This document shows positions 15,755-24,296 of a stretch of 37,187 nucleotides of DNA, in pieces. Numbering within the stretch: position 1 is the first letter of the stretch; each line of letters begins with the position of its first letter. The stretch lies in the NCBI GenBank assembly GCA_964485695.1, contig CAZAKZ010000044.1, forward strand, positions 1 to 37,187, written 5' to 3'. The DNA comes from CAZAKZ01 sp964485695 (GTDB taxonomy: Bacteria > Planctomycetota > JAFGQW01). The notes beneath the pieces are model-generated. The model saw nothing but the letters and a program-made list of their open reading frames with translations. It was not told the DNA's origin and did no database searches. The position numbers and the translations under genes were made by a program.

Positions 15755-17059
15755 TTAGCGTATGTAAATCGTCTCGTACCGCGTCATCCACTTCCCGCTG
15801 TAGGCCTGGGTGTAGAGGCTCAGGCCCACGAGGCCGGGCACGTTGGGGATCGGGAAGCCAAACCTGCTCACGCCCCTGGCGTCCAGGCCCACGGGCAAGA
15901 AGAAGAGGAAGGTCCCCAGATTCAGGTGCAACAGACCGACGGGCAGGGGCACGGGAGGATTCTGCTGCAGCAGCGAGATGGCGAAGGCCCCCGCGTCCTT
16001 GGGCACACCCAGCACCACGAAGTCCAGGGTGGCGCCCGGCGCCGGCTGGTTGAAGATGTGGAAATCGACGATGGCGGCGGCGTTGGATTCATACACCAGC
16101 TCGTCCGCGCCGATGTCCACGGTCGTACCCTGGGGCCGCGGCGTGCCGTCCCAGTCCGTGATGTAGGTGTAGGTGCCGATGCCCTTGTCCACGAGCGGCG
16201 AGGTCGGGGCAATGTGCAGGTTTCCGGTCGTTGCATTCACGAACACCGGATCCACGGAGATGTCGTTCTGGCCCTTGGTGAGATTGGGCGAGTAGTTGAG
16301 GACGTTGTTCCAGATGTTGTTGTAGTCGAGGGTGACGCCCTTACCCGTGGCAGCGTCAGCATCGATGCCGAGCTGGGTGAAGTTGGTGATGGTGTTGTTG
16401 TAGATGCGTCCGGTGGAGGGAACGGTTCCGTTGCTGGTGATGATGATGCCCTTCAGGCCCTTGAGGAGGGTCCCGTCGAAGGTGTTGCTGAAGATGTCTA
16501 CGTTCGTCGAGGAGTAGACCGAGATGTTGTCGTTGTAGCAGTTGGAGAAGTAGTTGCCGGCGATGAGGACGTTCTTGTTGTTGTTCCAGACGTGGATGCC
16601 CCGGGCCTTGCCCTCGATGGTGCAGTTGAGGACCTTCCAGTCGGTGTTGGTGCCCCAGGAGGCAATGGCCGCGTCCCACCAGCCGTTGTTGGATCCCTTG
16701 ACAGTCAGGTTCGCCACGGTGCAACCGGTACTCACGTTGAGGACCCGAGCTGCGGACGTGTTTCCTTCCGCGTCCAGGATGCAGTCCCGGGCGGAGGAGC
16801 CGATGAGGGTGATGCCGGCCGGCAGGGTCAGGGGATAGACCTCGCGGTTACCGGAAGTGTTATACGTGCCCGGCATCACGTGCAGGGTGTCGTTCACGGT
16901 CAGCCGGGTCAGGGAGAAGGTGATCGTCTTCCAGGGGCTCTTCAGGCTGCCGTTGCCTCCCTTGTTGCTCCCGCTCAAGGCGTCCACGTAGTAGTCCGCG
17001 GCCCACCCGGAAGCCGCAAGGAGGAAAATCACGCAGATTCCGACCAGGATGGCTTTCAT
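15755..17059 (-). CDS. Secreted right-handed beta-helix protein
   Basis: The protein has 434 residues, with a signal peptide MKAILVGICVIFLLAASGWA and cleavage before ADYYVD. YYVDALSGSNKGGNGSLKSPWKTITFSL..DTLHVMPGTY is the usual N-terminal box of parallel beta-helix (pectate-lyase-like, DUF1565-type) proteins. N-rich rungs follow (VLNCTIEGKARGIHVWNNNKNVLIAGNYFSNCYNDNISVYSSTNVDIFSNTF) and the capping phrase SPLVDKGIG...GTPRPQGTTVDIGADE. The last ~100 residues form a separate beta-rich module ending FGFPIPNVPGLVGLSLYTQAYS, resembling the end of the secreted protein at 24297. No catalytic residues could be assigned; it may be a carbohydrate-binding or surface protein. AGGAG lies 7 nt before the start. 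Confidence 0.85.
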   Translation of the reverse strand: MKAILVGICVIFLLAASGWAADYYVDALSGSNKGGNGSLKSPWKTITFSLTRLTVNDTLHVMPGTYNTSGNREVYPLTLPAGITLIGSSARDCILDAEGNTSAARVLNVSTGCTVANLTVKGSNNGWWDAAIASWGTNTDWKVLNCTIEGKARGIHVWNNNKNVLIAGNYFSNCYNDNISVYSSTNVDIFSNTFDGTLLKGLKGIIITSNGTVPSTGRIYNNTITNFTQLGIDADAATGKGVTLDYNNIWNNVLNYSPNLTKGQNDISVDPVFVNATTGNLHIAPTSPLVDKGIGTYTYITDWDGTPRPQGTTVDIGADELVYESNAAAIVDFHIFNQPAPGATLDFVVLGVPKDAGAFAISLLQQNPPVPLPVGLLHLNLGTFLFFLPVGLDARGVSRFGFPIPNVPGLVGLSLYTQAYSGKWMTRYETIYIR

Positions 17060-17123
17060 GGCTGTTCTCCTATCTCAACGCCAAAAAAATGACCAATCGG
17101 TGGGATGATTTCCCGAGAGCCTC

Positions 17124-17129
17124 ATTGTA
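17124..17129 (-). promoter_or_regulatory. Candidate -10 box for the beta-helix gene
   Basis: TACAAT on the minus strand lies 64 nt upstream of the ATG at 17059, with a weak -35 (TTTTCC, 17-nt spacer). An A7 run at 17083-17089 lies in the leader. Confidence 0.3.
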
Positions 17130-17263
17130 GCCCGGGATTCCTGGAAGGAAAAGCCGGTCATCCGGAAATGGCCCGTGCCTCGGTGATCCGCCACAAACGG
17201 TTGCCGTGGGCGGGCCATGGATTAGGTTTCCCTGAATCGCCCGAAACACCGGAAACCATCACC

Positions 17264-19603
17264 ATGGCCAAAAAGAAAAAAGCCGCCCGGACCTGGCAGA
17301 CCCTCGGGGCCGTGCGGAACGTGGGTAGACACGAGAACAACGTGGTGGTGGACTGCGGAGACGAGGCCCTGTGGATCGACTTCCCCCACCCGGGCGTGGC
17401 CCGGGTGCGTCTGGCCGTGGGGTCCAAACCCCTTCCGGGCGCCTCGGGCAGGAGGCTCCGATCCCGGGCCGCTCTCAGAGGCGCGGTAGAGGAGCGCCGG
17501 GGCCGCATCACGGTGCGCGCCACCGGCATCGAGGTCGAAATCCGCACCGACCCGGTCGGCCTCGTGTTTCGCGACCATGAAGGCCGGACGTTCCTCGACG
17601 ACATGGAAGACGGCGGCCACGCCTACAAGCTGCCCCGCATCCGCCTGACCAAGCCCAGGATCTCCGGCGAACGGGCGTACGGCCTGGGAGAAAAGGCGTG
17701 GGGGCTGGAGCGGAGCCACCGCGCCTGGCGCATGTGGAACACGGACTGCCACCCCTATCACCAGGGATCGGATCCCCTCTACAAGTCCGTGCCGCTGCTG
17801 CTCATGAGCCGGCCGCCCACGGGATGGGGCCGTGAAGGACGCACCTTCTACGGCGTGTTCCTGGACAACGCCCACGCCACCCGCTTCGACCTGAAGCGTC
17901 GGGAGGACTGGACCGTGGAGGCCGAAGGCGGGCCCTTGGAATACCACGTCATCGCCGGCCCCTCCCCGGCTGAAGTCCTGGAGCGCTACACCGCGCTCAT
18001 GGGCCGCATGCCGCTGCCGCCGCTATGGGCACTCGGCTATCACCAGAGCCGGTGGAGCTACTACCCGGACCGGCGGGTGCGCCAGCTGGCCGACGACTTC
18101 CGAAACCAGGAGATCCCCTGCGACGCCATTCATCTGGACATCGACTACATGGATGGATTCCGGGTCTTCACCTGGAACAAGAAGCGATTCCCCCAGCCGA
18201 TCCGGCTGGTGCGCGACCTGAAGAAACAGGGATTCCACCTGGTCCCCATCCTGGACCCCGGGATCAAGGCAGAGAAGAATGCCGTCACCCGCGTGGGCGT
18301 CAAGAAGGGCCACTTCCTCAAGGACCCCGGCGGCAAGCTCCTTCAGGCCCGGGTGTGGCCGGGCAAGGCCTACTTTCCCGATTTCACCAGCCCCCACGTC
18401 CGGCGGTGGTGGGGGGACCTGCACGCCGACATGGTCAAGATGGGCATCACCGGGTTCTGGATCGACATGAACGAGCCGTCGGTATTCTCGGACCTGGGAA
18501 CCCTGCCCGGAGACGTGCCCCACCACGGGGCCCCCGGCCGCCGCGACCATGCGGGCAACCACAACCTCTACGCGTCCCTCATGGCCGAAGCCACGTACCG
18601 GGGACTTAGACGCCTCGATCCCGACGCCCGCCCCTTCATCCTGACGCGGGCGGGCTTTGCCGGCGTCCAGCGTCACGCCGCCACCTGGACCGGAGACAAC
18701 GCTTCCACGTGGAAGGACCTGAAGCTCAGCCTGCCCATGCTCCTGGGCCTCGGGGCCTCCGGAATCCCCTTCTGCGGCGCGGACGTGGGCGGATTCAGCG
18801 GCACACCCACGGCCGAGCTCTTCACGCGGTGGGTTCAGGCCGCCGCCCTCATGCCCCTGTTCCGGGCTCACACGGTCCGAAACTCCCCGGACCAGGAACC
18901 CTGGAGCTTCGGTGCGGCAGCCGAGGAGCGGGTGAAGAAAGCGATCCGCCTCCGGTACCGCCTCATGCCCTACCTCTACACCGTGTTCGAGGAGGCGAGT
19001 CGCACGGGCGCGCCCGTCATGCGGCCGCTGTGGTGGACGTTCCCCGACGACCCGCGCGCCCAGACCACCGAGGACCAGTTCATGGTGGGCGACGCCCTCC
19101 TGGTGGCGCCGGTGTTGACCCGGGGCGCCGCATCCCGCACGGTCTATTTCCCGGAGGGCACCTGGCGCGGCCTGGACGGTCGCTCCGCCATCCAGGGGCC
19201 CATCACCCGGTCCATCAAGGCGCCCATGGATCGCCTGCCGGTGTTCCTCCGCGGCGGCACGATCCTCCCCGCGCGCAGACCCGAGATGCACGCCGGCGAG
19301 GTCCCCCTGGATCCCCTGGAGATCACGGTCTTTCTGTCCCCGGACCTGGAAGCCCGCGGCACGCTCTACGAGGACGAGGGCGAGAGCTTCGACTACCAGC
19401 GCGGCCGGTTCCTCCGCACGACCTTCACGGCCACCGGGGAGCCGGATCACCTGGTGGTCCGGGCCGAGACCGAGGGCAAGATGAAGATTCGATCCCGCAC
19501 CGTGGTCCTCACCCTGATCGAACCCGACGGCCGGAAAGCGCCCGAGGAGGTCCAGGTCGAGGATCGGGGGGCGGGCTGGCAGGCGGAGGCTGTGCTGGAG
19601 TAG
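17264..19603 (+). CDS. GH31-family alpha-glucosidase
   Basis: This 779-residue retaining glycosidase belongs to family GH31. The N-terminal beta-sandwich (YGLGEKAWGLERSHRAWRMWNTDCHPYHQGSDPLYKSVPLLL) is followed by the TIM barrel: LPPLWALGYHQSRWSYYPDRRVRQLADDFRNQEIPCDAIHLDIDYMDGFRVFTWNKKRFP, then WIDMNEPSVF with nucleophile Asp401, and RHAATWTGDN with acid/base Asp478. GASGIPFCGADVGGFSG and the C-terminal beta domains (YLYTVFEEASRTGAPVMRPLWW, LYEDEGESFDYQRG) complete it. These motifs fit alpha-1,4-glucosidases acting on malto-oligosaccharides. There is no signal peptide, so it is probably cytoplasmic. The start MAKKKKAARTWQ is preceded by GGAAA; the in-frame upstream codons look non-coding. 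No other glycogen or starch genes adjoin it. Confidence 0.93.
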   Translation: MAKKKKAARTWQTLGAVRNVGRHENNVVVDCGDEALWIDFPHPGVARVRLAVGSKPLPGASGRRLRSRAALRGAVEERRGRITVRATGIEVEIRTDPVGLVFRDHEGRTFLDDMEDGGHAYKLPRIRLTKPRISGERAYGLGEKAWGLERSHRAWRMWNTDCHPYHQGSDPLYKSVPLLLMSRPPTGWGREGRTFYGVFLDNAHATRFDLKRREDWTVEAEGGPLEYHVIAGPSPAEVLERYTALMGRMPLPPLWALGYHQSRWSYYPDRRVRQLADDFRNQEIPCDAIHLDIDYMDGFRVFTWNKKRFPQPIRLVRDLKKQGFHLVPILDPGIKAEKNAVTRVGVKKGHFLKDPGGKLLQARVWPGKAYFPDFTSPHVRRWWGDLHADMVKMGITGFWIDMNEPSVFSDLGTLPGDVPHHGAPGRRDHAGNHNLYASLMAEATYRGLRRLDPDARPFILTRAGFAGVQRHAATWTGDNASTWKDLKLSLPMLLGLGASGIPFCGADVGGFSGTPTAELFTRWVQAAALMPLFRAHTVRNSPDQEPWSFGAAAEERVKKAIRLRYRLMPYLYTVFEEASRTGAPVMRPLWWTFPDDPRAQTTEDQFMVGDALLVAPVLTRGAASRTVYFPEGTWRGLDGRSAIQGPITRSIKAPMDRLPVFLRGGTILPARRPEMHAGEVPLDPLEITVFLSPDLEARGTLYEDEGESFDYQRGRFLRTTFTATGEPDHLVVRAETEGKMKIRSRTVVLTLIEPDGRKAPEEVQVEDRGAGWQAEAVLE

Positions 19604-19625
19604 TGCCGGTTGCAGCCGGAACTAC
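19600..19625 (+). terminator. Hairpin at the GH31 stop codon
   Basis: GTAGTGCCGG and CCGGAACTAC form 10-bp arms with one mismatch around a 6-nt loop (TTGCAG). The TAG stop codon lies in the left arm. No U-tract follows. Repeat copy E is 21 bp further on, between the two convergent genes. Confidence 0.45.
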
Positions 19626-19646
19626 TCGACTGACCTCATCACCTCC

Positions 19647-19684
19647 GGATTTCATCCGACCTGAATGAGCACAATGAAACCGGA
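19647..19684 (+). repeat. Hairpin repeat partial copy E between convergent genes
   Basis: GGATTTCAT, 9 nt, then ATGAGCA has the same order and spacing as GGATTTCAT-N9-ATGAGCG at the left end of copy B. Downstream ATGAAACCGG (19674-19683) pairs with CCGGATTTCAT (19645-19655) to form a stem with one bulge. It sits 9 nt beyond the stop codon of the minus-strand ATPase and may end both convergent transcripts. Confidence 0.5.
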
Positions 19685-19692
19685 ACGGCGAT

Positions 19693-20409
19693 TCAAGGCC
19701 GGTTCTCGTCGCCCGGATTTTCCCATGATGCCTCGGCCAGACGTTGCTCGATGTCATCCAGCGGTATGGCCGGCTTCTGAATGGGCGTGCACTGGAAGTG
19801 GGGCCGGGCATCCTTGGCCAGCTCCGGGTAGCGCAGCGAAATGACCTCGTCCACCAGCCGCGCCCGCTCTTGCATGGACAGGGTGGACACCGTGATGTAG
19901 GGAACGGCGAACATTTCCAGCAGGAGCTTCACCATGCCGTCCACCCGGACCACGTCCTCCCACCGCAGTCCGGCCCGGACGCCGTCGGCCCGGACCAGGT
20001 CGACCTGGGGTCGGACAAAGAACACCTGGCCGCCGGCCACCCAGTCCATGTAGGTCTTCAGACCGGCGTCCTGAAAGATGTCGGGCATGATGGTGGCGTG
20101 CTCGGCCGCATAGGCCAGGTTGCAGAAGGCCCGGTCGCTGACGAATCCGCCCTGGATCTGCTCCTCCTCGCGGATCTGGCGCCGGAACACCTCGAACTGA
20201 TAGCGATTCACCGTGTCCAGGTTGGACCGGATGTGATCCAGGGTGATCTCCATCTCGGCCAGGACGGACCGGGCCACCTCGCTGATCAGCGGCAGGTGGT
20301 AGCGGTCGCCCACGTAGCGGGCCATGGTGGTCTTGCCCGTGGCATGGGATCCAACGAAATAGACGCGCGGGTGGATTCTGGCAGGCGCAGTCTCGGATGG
20401 TGATGTCAT
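19693..20409 (-). CDS. Small P-loop ATPase, NadR-kinase/AAA_28-like
   Basis: The 238-residue protein has a Walker A motif at residues 20-27 (GSHATGKT). LISEVARSVLAEM and the conserved FEVFRRQIREEEQIQGGFVSDRAFCNLAYAAEH (a Walker-B/DRS-like SDR that contacts substrate in NadR-type kinases) follow, then VFFVRPQVDLVRADGVR with a downstream lid-like region. This is the layout of the AAA_28 / NadR ribosylnicotinamide kinase group, and a small-molecule kinase is the best guess. No NadR adenylyltransferase domain is present. GGGAGG lies 5 nt before the ATG. A good promoter is visible at 20457-20485. It converges with the GH31 gene. Confidence 0.7.
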   Translation of the reverse strand: MTSPSETAPARIHPRVYFVGSHATGKTTMARYVGDRYHLPLISEVARSVLAEMEITLDHIRSNLDTVNRYQFEVFRRQIREEEQIQGGFVSDRAFCNLAYAAEHATIMPDIFQDAGLKTYMDWVAGGQVFFVRPQVDLVRADGVRAGLRWEDVVRVDGMVKLLLEMFAVPYITVSTLSMQERARLVDEVISLRYPELAKDARPHFQCTPIQKPAIPLDDIEQRLAEASWENPGDENRP

Positions 20410-20456
20410 GATACCCTCCCCGGTTCCCTCGAGGGGTCAATGGTTGGTACGGCGCG

Positions 20457-20485
20457 ATGATACCAGCCTGCCCGGCCCGTGTCAG
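20457..20485 (-). promoter_or_regulatory. Promoter for the P-loop ATPase gene
   Basis: On the minus strand CTGACA, a 17-nt spacer and TATCAT form a near-consensus sigma-70 type promoter (5/6 at both hexamers). The expected transcript start is about 40 nt upstream of the ATG. Confidence 0.5.
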
Positions 20486-20511
20486 GATCTTTTCTTTCCT
20501 CTTTCAAATCC

Positions 20512-20517
20512 TATAAG
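20512..20517 (+). promoter_or_regulatory. Candidate -10 box for pheST
   Basis: TATAAG lies 90 nt upstream of the pheS start at the end of an AT-richer patch (TTTTCTTTCCTCTTTCAAATCC). No clear -35 is seen. No T-box features or leader peptide were recognised in the leader. Confidence 0.3.
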
Positions 20518-20607
20518 AATGGGGTAGGAAACATCCGATGATCCGGAAAACGGCGGTGAAACGCCTGATCCGTGCGTGTCTTCAGGTTCCAACGTCCGGG
20601 AGAATCC

Positions 20608-22152
20608 GTGTCCGAGAAGAAGTGGTTGCATGAAGTGGACCACAAGGTCCTGTCGGCCCTGAGTCGCCACACCCAGGCCGTGAAGATCGAGGCCCTGGCC
20701 GCCGAGATCCGCCTCGACCCGGCGCGGGTCAAGGTGGCCCTCGACGCCCTGGGCGCCGATCACTGGGTCGAGGTGACCGAGGAGACCTACCCGGAGTACC
20801 GCCTGGGATCCAAGGGCAAGAGCTTTGCCGGCCGTCCCCTTCCGGAGCGCGCCGTTCTCGAAGCGCTGGCGGGAGGCGAGGGCCGGGCCCGCATCGCCGA
20901 TCTGGCCGGCCTCACCGGCCTGGACAAGAAGGCGGCGGGCGAGTCGCTGCGGTGGCTCGGAGAAAAGGGCTGGGCCCGCCGGGAAAAGGACGCCCTCGAG
21001 GTGACCCCCACCGGCCAGGAAGCGGCCGGGCGGCCGGGCGAGGACGAGCGGCTACTGGAGGCCCTGGCCGGGTCGGACGGCCGCCTCCTGGAACAGGACA
21101 TCCAGGACCAAAACATCGACCTCGAAGCGGCCCTGATCCTGCTCAAGAAGCGCAAGCAGTTCATCGGCGTGAAGACCCGGGTGGTGCGATACGCCGTCTG
21201 CCTCGAGGCCGGCCGCACACTCATCGCCGCGGGCGTGGAGTGCCGCCGGGAGGTGACGCAGCTGGGGCACGAGCTCCTGGTGGACGGCGCCTGGCGCCAG
21301 GTGGACCTGAAGCCCTACGACGTCACCCTCGAGGCCGAGACCCTCATCCCCGGCAAGCAGCACCCGTTCCGCCGTGTCCTGGAGGAGACCCGCCGGGTAT
21401 TCCTGGAGATGGGTTTCACCGAGATCGTCAGTCCCTACTGCGAGTCCTCGTTCTGGGATTTCGACGCGCTGTTCCAGCCCCAGGACCACCCGGCCCGGGA
21501 CATGCAGGACACCTTCTACGTCAAGCGCCCGGCCGCCGCCGACCTGCCGCCCGACGCCGTGGTGAACGAGGTCAAGGCCACCCACGAGGACGGCGGCAAG
21601 ACCGGGTCCCTGGGGTGGGGATACACCTGGAGCCGGGACCTGGCCTCCCGGCCCGTGCTCCGCACCCACACCACGGCCGCCACGGTGCGCGCCCTGGCCC
21701 GGGATCCGCGGCCGCCGCGGAAGGTGTTCTGCGTGGGGCCTGTGTTCAGGAACGAGACCATCACCTACAAGCACCTCCCGGTGTTTCACCAGGTGGACGG
21801 CATCATCATCGAGCGGGAAGCGAGCCTGGCCTGCCTCCTCGGCACCTTGACCGCGTTCTACCGGAAGATGGGATTCGAGCGCTTCCAGTTCCGGCCCGCG
21901 TTCTTCCCCTACACCGAGCCGAGTCTGGAGGTCTTCGTCTGGCACGAGGCGAAAGGCGACTGGGTGGAGATGGGCGGCAGCGGCATCTTTCGACCCGAGG
22001 TCACCCGGCCCTTCGGCTGCGAGGTTCCGGTGCTGGCCTGGGGCCTGGGCCTGGAGCGCCTGGCCATCTTTTACCACGGCATCGAACGGATCCGCGAGAT
22101 CTACGACGCGCCCCTCGACTGGCTGAAGGAGACCCCGGTATGCCGGTTGTGA
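20608..22152 (+). CDS. pheS: Phenylalanyl-tRNA synthetase alpha subunit, archaeal/eukaryotic type
   Basis: This class II synthetase subunit has about 514 residues. The first ~150 residues are winged-helix-like (HKVLSALSRHTQAVKIEALAAEIRLDPARVKVALDALGADHWVEV; AVLEALAGGEGRARIADLAGLTGLDKKAAGESLRWLGEKGWARR), as in archaeal and eukaryotic PheRS alpha rather than the coiled coil of ordinary bacterial PheS. The catalytic domain has HPFRRVLEETRRVFLEMGFTEI, TFYVKRP, GSLGWGYTWSRDLASRPVLRTHTTAATVR, motif 2 FRNETITYKHLPVFHQVDGI, and motif 3 GLGLERLAIFYHGI. The start is GTG (20608) after CGGGAGA; an in-frame GTG at 20572 has no ribosome site. The gene overlaps pheT by 13 nt. Confidence 0.93.
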   Translation: MSEKKWLHEVDHKVLSALSRHTQAVKIEALAAEIRLDPARVKVALDALGADHWVEVTEETYPEYRLGSKGKSFAGRPLPERAVLEALAGGEGRARIADLAGLTGLDKKAAGESLRWLGEKGWARREKDALEVTPTGQEAAGRPGEDERLLEALAGSDGRLLEQDIQDQNIDLEAALILLKKRKQFIGVKTRVVRYAVCLEAGRTLIAAGVECRREVTQLGHELLVDGAWRQVDLKPYDVTLEAETLIPGKQHPFRRVLEETRRVFLEMGFTEIVSPYCESSFWDFDALFQPQDHPARDMQDTFYVKRPAAADLPPDAVVNEVKATHEDGGKTGSLGWGYTWSRDLASRPVLRTHTTAATVRALARDPRPPRKVFCVGPVFRNETITYKHLPVFHQVDGIIIEREASLACLLGTLTAFYRKMGFERFQFRPAFFPYTEPSLEVFVWHEAKGDWVEMGGSGIFRPEVTRPFGCEVPVLAWGLGLERLAIFYHGIERIREIYDAPLDWLKETPVCRL

Positions 22153-24050
22153 ACCTGCCCGTGCACCTGCTCAAGGAATGCCTCGGCCACCCGATCGAGG
22201 CGGAGGCTCTGGTGGAACACCTCCAGCACCTGGGCTGCGACGTGGAGGGATACGAGGACCTCGGCCGGTTCAAGTGCGGCACCTGCGGCGCCATCCACGA
22301 GGTGACGGCCCGGGAGGAGGCGCCGGGGAAATGCGAGGAGTGCGGCACCGACTTCCAGGAACACCCGGACCTCGTGGAACACCTCGACTCCATCGAGGTC
22401 ATCCGCATGGAGCTCTTGCCGGTGCGCCCCGACATCTTCGATCCGGGCGGCCTGGCCCGGGCGCTGCGCACCTACCTGGAAGTGGACCTCGCGCCCCCGG
22501 CCTACACGGTGACGCCCGGAGACTACACCGTCACCGTGGACCCGGCCATGGCCGACCCGGAGAGCCACCGGCCCTTCATCGCCTGCTGCGTAGTGCGCGG
22601 CCTGCACCTGGACGACACCCGCATCAAGGTGGTGATGAAGCTCCAGGAGAACCTGCACTGGGCCCTGGGCCGGGACCGGAAGTTTGCCTCCATCGGCGTC
22701 TACGACCTGAGCCGGGTCCGGGGCACGGCCCTGCGCTACCGCCCCGTGGACCCCGACGAGATGACCTTCGTGCCGCTGGGCTGCGATCCGGGCGGCCCCG
22801 GCATGACGCCGCGCCAGGTCCTGGCGGCGCATCCCAAGGGCCAGGCCTTCAGCCACCTGCTCACAGGTCACCGGCGCTATCCCCTGCTGGAGGACGCCGA
22901 GGGCGGCGTCCTGTCCATGCCCCCCATCATCAATTCCGAGCCCACCCGGGTTCGCATGGACACCACCGACTTCTTCATCGACGTCACGGGCCTGAACGAT
23001 CGCCTGGTGCAGAAAGCACTGAACATCCTCACCACCTCCTTTGCCGAGATGAGCCCTGGCGTGGAACTGGAGTCCGTGGAGATCCGCTACGCCGACCGCA
23101 CCGTGACCACGCCGGACCTGACCCGGGAAGAACACGTCCTCGATCCAGCAGCCGCGGCCCGCCTCATCGGCGTGGACCTCTCCCCCGAGGCGGTGGAAAC
23201 CCTGCTCAGGCGCATGGGACACGAGGTGGAGCCCGGCCAAAAAGGTACCCTCCGGGTGCAGGCTCCGGCCTACCGCAACGACCTGCTCCACGAGGTGGAC
23301 CTGGTGGAGGACGTGGCCATTGCGTACGGCTTCCACAACGTCCCACCGCGGCTGGTCCCGAGCCTCACCGTCGGCGGCGCCCTGGCCGTGGAGGACGCCT
23401 CGGCCGCCGTGAGCCGTCTGCTCACCGGCCTCGGCTTCCTGGAGACCCTGTCGCTGCCTGTCACCTCCCCCGAGCTCTGCTTCGACGCCCTGCGCCGTCA
23501 ACGCACCGAGGCCCCGGCCCTGGAGATCGAGAATCCCATCCACGACGACAGCGGCGTGGCCCTGGCCATGCTGCGCACCGATCTGCTGCCCGGACTGCTG
23601 CAGTGTCTGGCGCGCTACCGCGGCGCCGAGTTGCCCCAGAAGCTCTTCGAGGTGGGCGACGTCACCCACCTCGACGCCGACGCCGAGACCGGAGCGCGGG
23701 AGATCCGCCGCACCGCAGCTGTGTCCATCCACAACCGGGCCGGCTTTGCCGAGGCCCGGAGCCTGGCCGGGGCCCTGATCCGGGAGATGGGCTGGCAGCT
23801 CGAGGCTGTGGCCGGGGAGGAGCCGTTCTATTTGCCCGGCCGCTGCGCAAGGATCCTTGCGGTGAAAGGTGACCGCAAGCACGACGTGGGCCACTTTGGC
23901 GAGGTCCATCCCGAGGTGCTGGAGCACTTCGGCCTCACCTACCCGGTGGCCGCCGTGGAGGTGGACGTGGGACGCCTGGGCAAGGAAGCCGGCGACGAGG
24001 CCGAGCCCGGGGGATTCAAGTTGCCCGCGTCGAACCGCACCTTCCTGTAG
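22140..24050 (+). CDS. pheT: Phenylalanyl-tRNA synthetase beta subunit, archaeal type, with zinc-ribbon insert
   Basis: The 636-residue protein starts MPVVNLPVHLLKECLGHPIEAEALVEHLQHLGCDVEGYED, the archaeal/eukaryotic PheT N-terminus, with no OB-fold tRNA-binding domain of the standard bacterial kind. It continues RPDIFDPGGLARALRTYL, LHWALGRDRKFASIGVYDLSRV, MPPIINSEPTRVRMDTTDFFIDVTGLND, APAYRNDLLHEVDLVEDVAIAYGFHNVPP and LPQKLFEVGDVTHLD. Residues 46-68 form C-x2-C-x15-C-x2-C (Cys46, Cys49, Cys65, Cys68), an apparent zinc ribbon inserted before the IEVIRMELLPVRPD strand. It is longer than the ~550 residues usual for the family. Translation is coupled to pheS by overlap. Together they form the PheRS heterotetramer. 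Confidence 0.92.
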   Translation: MPVVNLPVHLLKECLGHPIEAEALVEHLQHLGCDVEGYEDLGRFKCGTCGAIHEVTAREEAPGKCEECGTDFQEHPDLVEHLDSIEVIRMELLPVRPDIFDPGGLARALRTYLEVDLAPPAYTVTPGDYTVTVDPAMADPESHRPFIACCVVRGLHLDDTRIKVVMKLQENLHWALGRDRKFASIGVYDLSRVRGTALRYRPVDPDEMTFVPLGCDPGGPGMTPRQVLAAHPKGQAFSHLLTGHRRYPLLEDAEGGVLSMPPIINSEPTRVRMDTTDFFIDVTGLNDRLVQKALNILTTSFAEMSPGVELESVEIRYADRTVTTPDLTREEHVLDPAAAARLIGVDLSPEAVETLLRRMGHEVEPGQKGTLRVQAPAYRNDLLHEVDLVEDVAIAYGFHNVPPRLVPSLTVGGALAVEDASAAVSRLLTGLGFLETLSLPVTSPELCFDALRRQRTEAPALEIENPIHDDSGVALAMLRTDLLPGLLQCLARYRGAELPQKLFEVGDVTHLDADAETGAREIRRTAAVSIHNRAGFAEARSLAGALIREMGWQLEAVAGEEPFYLPGRCARILAVKGDRKHDVGHFGEVHPEVLEHFGLTYPVAAVEVDVGRLGKEAGDEAEPGGFKLPASNRTFL

Positions 24051-24086
24051 GATCCTCGAAGAGATCCATTCACACCTTGACTCCAG

Positions 24087-24105
24087 CGCTCCTACCGCAG
24101 GAGCG
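24087..24105 (+). terminator. Hairpin downstream of pheT
   Basis: CGCTCCT-accgc-AGGAGCG is a perfect 7-bp stem starting 37 nt after the pheT stop. TAATTGCTGGTTT follows, which is only weakly T-rich. Confidence 0.45.
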
Positions 24106-24131
24106 TAATTGCTGGTTTAGCAGGTTCAACA

Positions 24132-24160
24132 TTGACTTAGTGATGTCCATTGCGTACCCT
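24132..24160 (+). promoter_or_regulatory. Candidate promoter for the secreted protein gene at 24297
   Basis: TTGACT (24132-24137), a 17-nt spacer and TACCCT (24155-24160). The -35 is good and the -10 weak. It lies 137 nt before the ATG in a relatively AT-rich spacer. Confidence 0.35.
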
Positions 24161-24296
24161 CGTCTGCCTAGCAATTTACGGGAATCTGGTTGGTGGGGAC
24201 AGCTGAATGTCCTCCCGGGGGCCATTCCTTCCCTTCATCGCTTTTCAAAATCGTGTTTCTCGGTTCGAGACTCTTCACTGAAAGGAGAAATGTCTC

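Noticed and set aside
20412..20607. T-box or attenuator leader for pheST
   Set aside because: No T-box sequence, specifier loop or Phe-rich leader peptide could be found.
22101..23927. 608-residue open frame opposite pheT
   Set aside because: Antisense shadow of pheT with no recognisable motifs.
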